64,000 nt of DNA from Bimastos eiseni (taxonomy: Eukaryota; Annelida; Clitellata; Crassiclitellata; Lumbricidae), in the NCBI GenBank assembly GCA_959347315.1, contig OY365807.1:37721645-37785644 (forward strand), in the 5' to 3' direction. Of this stretch, positions 23,701 through 37,300 are shown in pieces. Under the pieces are notes generated by a model, which saw only the letters and a program-made list of their open reading frames with translations, did no database searches and was not told where the DNA came from. The stretch's first letter is position 1. Each line of letters starts with the position of its first letter. The position numbers and the translations under genes were made by a program.

Positions 23701-26700
23701 ATGAACATTTTCGTTCATAAAACTGTGAGCAATTTAACAATGTTTAATAAATAAGCTAGTTTAGCTTTAATAGTTTTTTATTTTGGTGATATTCACTTTA
23801 AGACGATTGCATGGTGTGTCGCCAAATTTTGTTGCAACTTTGTGTGTCGCACGCCAAAAAAGTTAAGAATCTCTGTTTTACATCACTTAGGTTGGCGCAG
23901 GCAGTGCTTTTGTGTAGTAGTTCAAATGTGTTGTAGTGTCTAAATACCTGCATGTATATTTTTGAACATTGAGTATACTGAAAGCACAATTTCGTAGCAC
24001 CTTCGATTGTTGCTTATTGTTATAAAATATTTAAATTCTAGATGCAGGGTAATGCTTAATCAGATTCATAGTAGATGATATCTGTTCAGTTGTACTGTAA
24101 CTCCGAACAGAGATTGATATTACAATCTGTTTTAGCAATGACTCTTATCTTCCAAGACGAAAACTGTTACTTGGTACAGATGTTGAGACTGGAAGATTTT
24201 GCAGACAACAATCTGCAGATGAAGGTTTGCTGATTTTTTGCATGCAATTTTACTTGTCATCTGTAATGGATAAGTCCAAACAAAATCATAATTTTGTTTA
24301 TTAAGTCAAATAAGTTGTAACAGATGCAATTTGTAGTGAAAAATCATTGTCACCTCTGTGCTAAGTAATCTAACCAGATCTGAACGATTTTGAATTTGCA
24401 GATGAGAAAAAAGCGATCATAATACAATAATTAATACATAGTGCAATAATTTTGGTGATGACGTACATAGGTATAATTTGTCCAACATTATAGCTCCTCT
24501 AGTTGAAGATCCAGGCTAATGTTGAAAGGATCTTTTCTTTATGTAGACTTTTAAAAGCAGGCATATGCAAGAGGATGTTATAATCTTTGGGAATGCAAGC
24601 TTTTCTTAGGCTAAATTTGAATGGGTTAGAAGAATACTTGATAAGCATCATTCCTAATAACTCAGGGACAATGAATGATGAGGGTCTGATATATTGTTGT
24701 TTTCTAGAACAAGATCGAAAGATTAGACAATCGTAAACTAAAACCATAATTAAAATGATTGGATGAATAAAAACTAAACTAAAACGGAAATGATTTTCAT
24801 AAGTGGAACTAGAACTAAACTAAAATGAATCACACCAAACTAAATAAAAACTAAAACAAAAATGATTTCTTGAACGAAAATAACACTGGGTTGTATCATT
24901 ATATTTTGCATTTATCTGGGAAATAAAAGTTGCTTGGAGGCTATTACCGTGTGCTGGCCGTTTCTGCTTTCACTGGCAGTAGCAGAGTGTCAGATTACTT
25001 ACGTTGAACTAACCCTGGTTGTGTCAGAGAGTTGGTTGGCAGCTGTTTTTATTTGTTTGGTAATAATTACAGGCTGCAGCTTTGACTTGGAAAGTCAACC
25101 AGTGGACATTTCAAATTTTGACCAAGACAGGTAACTTGCTTCATAGTTTTTATTTGTGGCTGGTCCATCTGCTTAGTTAATCTATGCCATAATTATAATT
25201 GTAGATGAACACCTGTCGCTGGTTCTCTATTACTGCTTGGCTTTGTCCATTTTGTCCTTGCGTAAATAGTATTTCAGTTGCTGAACTTGAACCATCAGTT
25301 TGTATAGTCGAGTTTTCAATTTTGTTGACTGTTTAAATGAGTTTTGGAGTTAGACAGAAGTATTTAGCTCAAGTATTTAATTAATAATAATTATTGATTT
25401 GAGCAATTGGAATGGTTGCTTTTGCTTTTTCACATTACTTACTAAACTGGTTTAGATATAAACTTAAATATTTTGACATTGTTTATGCTATGGTGGATTG
25501 ATTTCTAATTTAAATTGGTGGTGCTACATTATATGTTGACACCAGTTGATGTTGATGTTGAAATCAATTAGGTAGTCACACATATCAGTTAACTTGGTTT
25601 ATAATAATATCCTCTCCATGTTACATTTATGTTTTTTAGTTGCAAATAAAGATTGACTTGCTTATTATTGTTATTGCACTTTGTGACTCTTTGGTGTATA
25701 AAGTGTGAATTAATTAAAAATGTTTGATTATTATGCAAATGAGCCTCTCTTATTTTTTATTATTATTACAAGTATTTTTAAAACAGGCTTTTAGTAGTTT
25801 CTTCATAAATCACCATGTACTTTTATGTATGTTACAAGTATGTACTTTCTCCTTAGTCTGCTTTCCCATCGGTCAGTGCATCCTCTCCATTCATTTCTGT
25901 CCATTGCTAGGCTTTTAGCCTCGTTCCATGACATCTCCAATCACCTCAGCTCTCCTGGACTGCCTTCATAGAAGCTCCTGATGATGTCAGTCATCTCTGA
26001 TGGAATTCTGCAGTGCTTTATAAATGTTCATAGCGAATATCTGTGCACTCTGTGGAAGGCCCAAGGTTTTGAAGTTGATAAAGTTAATCAATGCAGATGT
26101 TTTCCACATTAAAGCCTTTCTTATAATTTATCTGAGTGAGTATTCATGCCATGGTCTGAATCTTGCCTGGTCCTTTCTCGGTCTTCTATCCACTGCACTG
26201 CTCGTGCAATTCACCATGGCCATGATTTTTACCAGAATCAGTAACAAAGTAATACCTGCAATTTGTGCATTCTCTTTTTCTAGCCAGTTAGGAATTGGTA
26301 TGATGATACCATCTCTCCATGTTTGCATTATATGCCACAGTATAATTATTTAAAACTGTTAAAAATCTTGTAGATACATTGAATGGTCTTACTTGGAAGA
26401 GAGTTTAAACTCAGGCAGGATCTCCTGTTGGATTGATTTTCACCCTTTTGGCTTATAATGTGATAGTTCTGATGACAGAAAATGTTCTGTGCATTACAGA
26501 AATGTAAGTTCTGTAATTCACAGGATTTGTTAAGACCTTAGGGAGATTTCCTGCTTGATTCCCTTTGGGGTTGACCTTTTTCATGTGATAATGCCTGTTG
26601 TTACACAATTTCAAGCATCCACCCCCCATTCCTATACTCCATGCAATAATATAATGAACAATTGTGTTCTGACTGAATAAAGAACATCTAGCATTTCTTC

Positions 26701-28341
26701 ATAAACATTGTGAATGGCACAAAGTCATTCACTTGGTCTTCTTCCTCTTGTGTTTATTGTTATTCTTTGTCCATTAGAGTTACCTCTATGAGGTTTATTG
26801 ATGTTGCTGGGTCATTGGTCTCTCTTTCATCTTTATTTCTCAGGATGTCCATTGTCCCTGGATCAATTGGGTTGGCTTCACTCAACTCTTCCCTTATAAT
26901 TTCCTGCTGTTGGGCACCTACTAAATGTGAATAAAATGTAAATTTATGGGCTACACTTTCCCTTCCTCTGAGTCTCTTGTAAAATATATGGGCTGACTTC
27001 TAATAGATATATCTCACTCTGATGGATGGCTTTATCGACCTACTTGCACTGCACTTCTGGTTATGCACCGTGGACGCCATATCTGTACCTATGCCAACTA
27101 TGTAGACCTGTCTGTTCCAGTTTCTAATCTATGTTCCCTTGGGATAAAGGTACCATGTCTAATTGCCAATGCCCCCCTCCCCCCATCTACCTTCAGCAGA
27201 GTAATGATGATGGCATCTTTAATGGAAGGATTTTGACTCTAGAGTCTAGACTGAGGCTGTGGGATGTGATTTGGGGAATAGAGGATTCAGAAGAAGGGGA
27301 AGGTCCCTCCAGATTTATATCTCTGTTAAGATGGTGTTGAATATATTCCTTGACTTGTTACAATCTGCATGGTTCAGGAGATTGAAGAACTTCCATGTTA
27401 CCTTAATTACTACAAGCCCATCAAGAGTAGTCACCCAAGCTTAATTTAGATACTTTGTATACATATTATGTGTGACACAGTGGCTGATCAGTGTGTGTGC
27501 TGAGTGAGATGGTTCGACCCTGGTCCAAGGTGTCAGTCACTGTGTTGGGACCTTTAGCAAGTCATTCACATATAATTGCTCTGCAGTACAACTGCAATTG
27601 TGGACTTCTGAGCAAAAGATATTGAAGAAGGGCGATATCAAATTTCAAGAATTTCAATATAGAAATATACTACATTTCTATATATTTCATATATATAATT
27701 TATATATATATATATATAATTTTTATATATATAATATATAATTATATATGGTGCAATTGACAGCTTATTTGTATTTATTACTATACATATAAATGTGTAG
27801 TATATATTACAGACAAGAATAAGAGCAGTCCCTTAACCTAGCCCTTAGGCAGTCATGGATATGAAGGTTTGCATTTTATTAGCTTCATCATATATCATAT
27901 GCCAGCAGGTGATCAGTCCTCTCTCTCTCTCAGTCTCATATGACTTCCAGCAACACTTCTCTATAAGCACCCTATAATGTTACAGAGCCAAGCTAAATAT
28001 ATAATATATATATATATATATATATTATATACTGTGGGAGAGGGAGAGAGATGTGTGTGCTTCAAACTTCCATTACCCCATTAATTAATTCATTCATGTA
28101 TTGCACATTATGTTTACTAAGCATGGATTGATTCTTGGTCCCATTTTCACCAAGAAGCTGCCAGAAGTATTGTTGTTGACTGTTGGTCAAATGACCTTTG
28201 TGGACTACTCAGTGCCCTTCCTTGGTGACTCCTGGTCAGGGAATCTGAAGCTAATGAGGAGGTTTGAAACAGAAAAGTCTTGGGAATTGACATCCAGTTG
28301 TTAATTTTAAGATCTTAAGGGATTAAAGAAAATAAACAATA

Positions 28342-28388
<47 letters not shown>

Positions 28389-31300
28389 CACGTATATATA
28401 CCTATATATAATATATGTATATGCGCTGGACAGTATTATTGTTATTGTCATGCATTGAGGGAGAATCAGTCAATTGTGCTGATCCGTGAAAAACTAGCTT
28501 ATAAGGTCCCTTTGCACCAATTGTTTCAGAGGAGGCTTACACTTCTCACTCTCTCGGTTACAAGGCGAAATGCTCTAACCAATCATTTCATCATTACAGT
28601 CTCCCACAATATGATGTGATTGTTGGAAATATGCCAAATATGGCTTACGTCACTGGAGGGGACTATGAATGGACTAGTTAGGATTTCATGTTCAATTGTA
28701 CTCTGGTACCATTGTATAAATCCTCATGAAATGTCATGGGACCTTATAAGCTAGGTTGTCAGTCCATTGTTCCAGAGGGTATTATAGGAAGCAATATCCC
28801 AATGTGGCAGTAGTGAGTTGTATATAATTCTTTCAGAGGCCTCTTGTGTTTCACTAACTTGAGCAATACTTGTAACAATGGATTTGAGGTCACTGAGGTG
28901 ATGTTCTTTCTAGTCCAAGCGGCAGCTGTTTTACTGCTGGCCATAACGACCTTAATTGGTTCTTCCTTATTTATTCTGGAGAGATTCAGGCCTCCTTTAG
29001 CTGACTGACTTGTCCAATTGGTGGTTTCTAGAGGTGCTTGGCAACAGTAGAACACATCTGAACCTCACTGCTTGTTGGAAGAGGGTGGGGTGGAAGGAGG
29101 GGCATCAATCACTCTTCAATGGACAAGGCTGCCTTTTGGGCAGTTTTGTGAACAGATAACAGCCATCTATACCCCATGCCATGCAGGGGGCACAATGGGG
29201 GTAGGGTGATGGGGTTGAAGAGAGCTGTGGATAACCATCTAGGTCAGGTATGAGTAATAACCTGTAATGCTTCAAGGTGGTGGTAGTCTGAATTTGTCCT
29301 TATGTACCTTGAACAAGGATAAATTTCATGCTAATAGGGATATAATTATGTCATGGCTCTGTTGTTTACTTATGAGGCTTTAGTGACCATTTTCTAATAT
29401 AAAGCTCCTTAAGTTCCATCCTACTGCCTCCACATTGCAATATATCCTCCACAATCTCAGCATATCAGGTTTCATATCTTTTATAATTTTTAATTTTAAT
29501 AAATACATTTGGGCTTATTGAATGTGCATCTTAATACATTATCAGTGGATGTTTTGCCTGACTTTGAATGATTTTTGTTGTGTCAAACAATTTATAAATT
29601 CCAAATTGTCTTATGTGTTTTGAGGCATGGAATACAATGCATTATAGACAGAATACTATCTGTGTCAGGCCAGAGACTTAGTTTAATAGTAGTGCTCTGA
29701 ATATCAGTCTAGTAACAAAGATCTTAATCTGCTATTGAGGTGAATGATTAAGATGGCATGTTTTTACTGAATTGCATCTGCTGTGTGTTCATTTAGTTTT
29801 ATAACTGGTAAATGAAATTGCTGTTAATAGTTTTCATCTAATTGATTAAAGTGTGAGAGTTAGACTTGCTTATTGGTGTAAAATCATTTCATTTCATTTG
29901 GATTTCCTTTTGTTAATGTGTTTGCAAAGAGTTTAAAAAATTTAATTTATGGGTGTGCTTCTTTGTATTTAGGATATTGTTTGGGGGCTTAATATTTGTC
30001 AGTAACCATTAGATTGTTAATTTAGATGATGAATTCTAAGTTACACAATTTATGTATGTATCTTCATTTATTTTGCAAGCTGACACACAGCAGTAAGTTA
30101 AATGGAAATTTCTGGTTCTTCTAAAATGAAGTCAGTTTTGGATTGAGGGTAGTTTCTATTTAAAAGTGAGCATTTACCGTAGATAAATGGCAAATGCCAT
30201 GGATGGATCCTACCTTCTGAATTGAGTCTTTTGTATAGAACATGCCCTACTTCAGTGACCGGGACAGATGTTGGATTTAACCTACAGTGCCCTCAGGCAG
30301 ACAAAGGAAACCTGTTGGTCCAGTGATAGCAACTTAATGCTTGGGGCAGGGCACCAGCAGCATCTGTTGGTAAAGCACTATAGCACATTGCTCTGCCAAT
30401 GGTTAGCTGATAATCATCCTTAGTTGATGCATACAGTTCTACTGTAAATAATAATAATAACTGACTATTTTATGTGTAAATAAAACCAACTTTAGTTTTC
30501 ACTTTATCCAAGACAGAAATGATCTATGAATGAGAGTATTTGAGTTCATGTTACATATCAGAGCGTTCCCTCAAGCAGCTTCTATTCCCAAGAGACATCC
30601 AGAAATATGAATTGTTGATGACCTTGCTTTGCTAGCCTTGTCCTATTTTGAAGGTCATTTCTCTCCATCTTACCTAATCTCCCATGAAAGTGTACATAGT
30701 CAATGCATTAATTTCATTAAGGAGTTCACATGAGGCCCAAGTTGAAAGCAGAAGGGTTGTAATTTAAAATATCATTTGTCCTGTCCCAGGGTAAAATTTG
30801 GTGGAAATTTTGTCTCTCAAGATCAGGCCTTGACCCATAGTCTAGCCCCCATTCTGTTCATTTATGGATAAGTGTAACCAGAATTGTTGATCGTTAGGGC
30901 ACTGAAGTCATGCAGTATCACAAGTTGCATTTATACTATGCACTGAGAACTCATTGTTGAAGTACTTGCTCAGAATATGTAGATTATTTTTTTATTTATA
31001 ATTTATCTGAAATGGATGAACTGTCGGTATCTCATGCCAGTTGCAGTGAATGCCATGACAACCATTTTACTGTTTAACCAGAGTTAAAATCCTGGGATAT
31101 GTGTGATGCAAAATGATTAAGGATTAATCTGCATTAATCATCATCATCATTGTTTAATTCATTGTTGCTTAGGTTATGTGATGAGTTATTTTGTAGCTCC
31201 TGTGTAGAACCTATATGGTGCTTAACACAGTAGTTCTCAACCTTTTTGGCACCATGGCACACTTGAGATCCTTGTAAATTCAGATGGCACTCCATTCAAC

Positions 31301-34300
31301 TAAAACTAATTTTTATGTTTAATTTTGAGCAATTTTATGCTGCTGTTCTTAAATCTTGCTTTTAAGCATTTACCATGCCAAAAAGAAGGCTTAATTTGAA
31401 GTTGTACATAATTTGCAAAATGACTTAGAATAGAGTAGACAAGCCATTTTATTTTAGCAGTTTTACTTGAACAGACTAAAGTGCAACTAAAATTTACAGT
31501 ATTTTACATTTACAATGTTAAACGTAAACTGATTGTAAACTGTGCGAGTTATTGGTGTTAAGAAGACTTTTTGTAATTTGCAAGATCTGTTTAAATGTCA
31601 ATCAATGTCAATGAGATGCCTGGGCTTGATGTCCCTTGCAAATTTCTTTAATCCTTGGACAAATTTCCGATAAAGAAAATCTCATTTCTTCTTCAACACA
31701 CTTTAAATTTTCTCTCTTCTGTATTTAATATTTGTAAGAGTTGAAAATCCGAGCTCACACAATCAGGATGTGGAGAATTAAAAAAGAATTTGCAAAGCCC
31801 TCTTTGAAATATTTTGATTTTCCTTTTCTGCCATTATCCAGAATGCATCTCAGAACATTAGGTTTTAAAGTTCTATTAGAGCTCAATTCAGCTAGTTCCT
31901 CTTCTTCTTTTAGCGTTAATATGCTTGTGTTGCCTGCAATTTGAACAAATGGGTCTTTCACCCAATCATAGTGTTCAGAACTTCAGATGACAAGGAAGGA
32001 AAGTAATGCTGAATCTTTTCTTTAAGAGTGGTGAGATGATCAAATATCAGGTGTCATTTCATTGCTAAAGTATGCAGAAATAAGAGGAAACATTTCAAAA
32101 TTGTCACTAGTAATTCTTGATTTCCATATCTGACTTTTGCGTTGCAATGATACAAGTTCGTCAGTAGGACTTAAAAGGTTCTCATTACTGTATGACCCTG
32201 AAGACTAGTGTTAACAACATTCAAATACTGAAATATATCTGTCAGATATGCCAGCTGAGCACACCAGAAATCATTGCTAAGAAAAACACAAAAGTCTGCC
32301 AATTTATCATTTGTAAAAAAGGTCAGGTTTACCTCTCAGCTGGTACACCCAAGACAAAACTTTCCCTCTTGAGAGCCCTTGTACTTCTGAATGTATCATC
32401 AGGCACACATGCTTTGATTCCATATTAATGCAAAGCTATTTGAATAAGCATGATTTCAACAGAAACATTTACCTTTTTATTAAAATAGACTCATTATGTT
32501 TTAGTTTCATTCGAATATCATTTTTATTGATTTTGAATTTGATTTCGTCATATGCGCCGTGGCACACTTGGCGGTGCCTCACGGCACACCAGTGTGCCGT
32601 GGCACACAGGTTGAGAATCACTGGTTTAACGTCATCAGATCAAGAAGAATGAACTGTTCATCTGTGATCAAATGTTCAAACTGACTTTATGCTTCTGCCC
32701 CTTCCATCTGCAGGAACATAAGTTAATTGCTTGAAATGCTGAACTATCGAAAAGCATGGTGATCCTGGATCTTAAATAGGGCATAACCGAGTAGACAATT
32801 TCCACCGAGTACCGAATCCGAGTATTTGGATGAACTATTTACCGGATCCGGGTATGAACCCAATAGTAACAGCAAATCTGTCCAGCGAGTAGTGACGGCG
32901 CTGACCTTGAAAATTTGGTACGCAATAGCGGCAATACGCATGTTCTGCATTTAAAACATATTGAAAGATGTACCATCATTTTGTTAAAAATTGATCTTTT
33001 ATCTTTATTTTGGTACGCAATTGCGTATTTTGCTTCCATGCATGCAGCGTCGACACTACCAACGAGTACCATCCGTAGGCAAAGCGTAGTTAACCTGCCA
33101 CGTGCACAGCTATGGAGAACAATCTATAGTTAATGCGGAGTCTATAGCAATATCCTTCATATAACGTATCATCGCACTCTAGGCTATAACAATATAACTT
33201 TATTTTTGACAAAAATGTAAAGCCTTGTTATAAAATTAGATATATGAAGTTATCAACGACGTCTTTACTCTTCAATGTTTACCGGAAAGTGGGTGGAACC
33301 AATTCAAGCGGGAAAATTACTGATTTGGTTGCCACCATAGGAATACAAAAAAAAAATTAAAATATATAAATTAACATTATTATTTTAAAGAAAATTTGAT
33401 GGAATGTTAAGTTCTTGTTTAATTAATCAATAACTAATAAGTAAGTCCAATAGTCCTAAATTTATTTGATGAAAAAATAGAATAAAAAAATAAAATTTTA
33501 TCAAAAAAAGTTATTTTTAGCTATGTGCAGGTGTAAAATTTTCTGAAGTGAATACTTTTGAATAGTCCAAAATTCGGCCGAGGCGAATGTCCGAGGCGAT
33601 TTCCGGTTATGCCCTAATCTTAAATGGTTGAGGAATCAGACTTTGGTGTATTTCCCTTTAGACAATAGGGGCCTGTGCCTATGGTGATGTACTGTATTCC
33701 TAGTAGTGTCGGAGACAGAGGTTGTATTTTCTGACTGCTAGATGTTTCCATGTATCAAGTCACTGTGTATATGTTTGTGTTTGACAGCGGTGCACATCGC
33801 AGAAGCAGTAAAGGCATTAAGAAATTTAAGTCACTTCCTGTGAGTTTAAAAATTATGTTCTGTCTTTTCTAAATGAGTTATTGTTGGTGGATCTATGAGA
33901 TGCTCAAAAACCCAGACCTACATCAGTAAATTGTCTCTGAGGAATGTTCTTTGAAAATACCCATGATTTCAATTGTGGATGGGTTAAGTGTCTGTGTCAA
34001 ATGGTAGGTAAAGAAATTCATTGAATCCTTTAATGACGAGTTATTTTCTTTTTCCACTTGCTGTTAGTATGCTGTCTTCGGTAAGTATTAACATTTTTAA
34101 GACAGGACCCAGTAAAATACATCTGACCCTGCATGAGCAGTTCGTATATATTTGTACTTCCTATTCTGGAATTGTGGGCTTGTAGCGTAGCGGTATGTTG
34201 TGTGCCTTGTAACCAAAGGGTCGTAGGTCTAAGCCCACCTCAAGTCACTGTGTAGTGACCTTGGACAAGTTGCACACCCATAATTGTCTATTAGGAAAGC

Positions 34301-37300
34301 GGCAGGAACCACCTAACTCATCTCTTCCCCTGGTGGCGTAAAGCCAATGGACCTGCCTTTGGGCAGAGGACTCATCAGCATCATCATTATGTGATTACAT
34401 TATATTGCATTTGCATTCTATAGATGTGGGTTAGATGTTGGATACATTTTACAATGCCAGGGACTGCAGTTATTGCATTTGCTGCATTGCTAAATTGCTA
34501 AACCCCTAAGGCATTTCTGCAAGAATCTAATGGCTTAAGTTCCTCAGTACATGGAACTACATTACATATACTTGCTGCTAGCATCACACCATTGGACAGC
34601 GCTTTTTGCAGTAAATCTATACTGTGTGAGTTGCTGCTGTTATTTTTCAGTTGTCATTCTATGGTTTCCTTCCAATTGGAAAATCAAGGAGCGAGGCACA
34701 GTCCAGTGCCAAGACTGCAGAGGTCGTTGGGCAGGATGAAAGGGAAGATGAAAGTTCTCAGGACAGTGGTCTTGGTTTAGACAAAGATGATTTCAAGGTG
34801 CCACGACCACCATTGTCTGTTTTGTCCAAGTCACATCTGTTGAATTCAACCCCAAGAAATGTTTTCTCAAAAAACCGAGCACGGGTAGCTCTGTTTCGCT
34901 CATTTTCAGTTCCTTGCAAAGACTCCGTAAGTATCTGCGTCATGTAGATCTAGATTCAGTGTAAATTACTTTATTGGCTGTCAGAGAGCAGCAGCTGCTG
35001 CATTATTTATACACTACTGGCTGACAATTCTACATGAACTCTAATGTGCTTATCTGTTCTTTGGGGCATTCACATTTTTTATTTATAAATTCAAGTCAAA
35101 CTTTATGCTTATTTTTACTCAGTGCTAATCTGTTCAATTTATGAAGTGAGAGCAATCTATATCCAATAAAACTCTGCAGATAAAGATACATAGGAAGGCA
35201 AGCCATGGTAGATTAGCCAGCTGGAAAACATAAGTATTGATTCCAGGTTTGAAAGGCATCAGACAAGTGGAAGAGCAGATATACTTGGGCAGAACATGCA
35301 TGAATTATATATTGGTAAGTGATGACAAAAAGCACAGGCACCTAGTGTTGCAATGTGACGACTGACGAGTTATTTTGTAGCTCCTGTGTAGAACCTATAT
35401 GGTGTGCTATATGACAAGTCCAAAGGTCATGCTTGGAATGCTTGGTTTATTAAGCATGCAAAATTACTCATACAAAGTGTAAGTCTGATCATTTAAGAAT
35501 AAAGGCATTTGTCATTTGGCTAAAAAGCTATCCGTAAGTGCACTCATAAATTTAATTGAAGTTCACGCATCTAGTCTAGTATTTTTGGTCCTACATTTAT
35601 TTTTATTATTGACTTCTGTGAATGTGGAGTGTATTGTGTGTATTTAGCAGAGTTTGCTTGTATTTCAGGCCCGGAATGAGCCACATCTGAAGCAGAACTT
35701 GGCCCTGGAAAGAGACGAGAACTTTGATGTTGACGATGATGGCTTCATAGATATGATGGATATCAATAACTCCATCACCGAATCTGGTGTGCAGTATGTG
35801 ACCACCGCTGAAGCCATCTGCGTAGAGTCCATTCCGAAATCAGGGAAACTTCAACATCAGCCTAGTAAGAAACGTCAGCGTACCATATCGATTGGTTCGG
35901 ATTCACAGCTGGAGATTGCCGCTCCTATCACTCCCACTCGAAGAAATCTGTTTAGTCTTTCTAGGTCCAAACTGGACAGATCAAAGTCTCTGAACTCTGG
36001 CGACATGGGGCACTCGGACTGCCGTGATAGTGTCGAAAGACCGTGTGACAGGTCGAAGCGTCACAAGTCCTCCGATTCTGGATCGTCGTTGATTCCGGCG
36101 TCAGTGAGTCTGAGCATTACCCCCGTGCGCCGTCTTGTAAGATGTCAGTCGGAGGCGATGATTAAGTCAGCACTGATGAAGTCTGATGGCCACGGTGGTG
36201 ATCTCATCGGTGACTTTAGCCAGTCGTATTGTTTGCCACTTGCTTACACTAAACATCAGGATCTCAGGGCCATTTCATCCAATACTGTGAGTACAACAGA
36301 CCGAATAGCAGGCATTTGTGGTTTTTTTCTTATTATATTGGTAACATTTATTGGTAACAGACCTCTCACTGTGAAATGTGGTGTTGATGTTATGGACAGT
36401 GTTGTTAAATAAAGTATCTGCATAGGCCAGGTTTGAGCCAAGTACACCAGTTGGAATGATCATAGCTGTCTCTTATTCTCTGTAACCTAACTCAAATTTT
36501 CTTCCTGTACTGTTATTTATAAATAACTGCTTTCTGGTAGTGTGTCTATTAATTCACACTGAAACGGTGAGACCATTCAAGGTTTTTAAATATTTCTATT
36601 TTCGTTCAAAGCAATATATAATAAGACAACAACTCAGTCATTTTTGTCCGCACGATTGACTATGTAATGTAATGTAATGGAGCACTTATATAACACCAGT
36701 CGAATCAGAGGCGCTAAATATTGTCTGTATTCATTTCAAATTAACTACTTCAGCAATTTTATTTTGGTGCCACACATGCATAGCATATGCCTATCCAACC
36801 AACTAATTGACTAAGCAAGATAAGACACTGCTAAACACATCTCAGTGCATACACTGACACATTGTACTTACATACGTATATAAACATACAAAAAGCACAT
36901 TGAGGATTGCCATTGCATCAGTTTTTGCATTGGTTAGTCTCTTAATTACTGTTAGGTTGCCAAGAAATTGCATTTTCGGTCTATAATCCAGTGACTACTA
37001 ATAAAAATTTCATATGGTGATATGATATCTTGTTGAAGGTTGGTCAATTTTTAAAATGAAAGAACAAAACTTACATCCATCTTCTGTGTTGTAGACTTGT
37101 AGTTGCCTTTTTTCCATACATTTTATATTATTCGTGTATGTATTTTTTTTATTCGCACCACTAATGGTTCATTATCTAAAATATCATTAAGTAGTAATAA
37201 GTCATTATATGTTTAGGACTTGGTCATCGCCCATAGGTGTCCAGCACTGTGATTAGCTCAATGGTGCTAGAACCTCTGGATTCACACTTCAGGGCGTTGC

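Noticed and set aside
25720..26353. Plus-strand membrane-protein-like frames
   Set aside because: Hydrophobic by AT-richness; the other strand carries reverse-transcriptase motifs, so this is antisense of a dead LINE.
33788..33839. CDC25 exon 4 read in the frame VHIAEAVKALRNLSHF
   Set aside because: That frame needs the 13-nt mini-exon and does not match the phase left by exon 3; the frame GAHRRSSKGIKKFKSLP fits both neighbours.
34651..34947. Independent gene starting at 34651
   Set aside because: The frame starts at a TTG directly after a splice acceptor; it is CDC25 exon 5.
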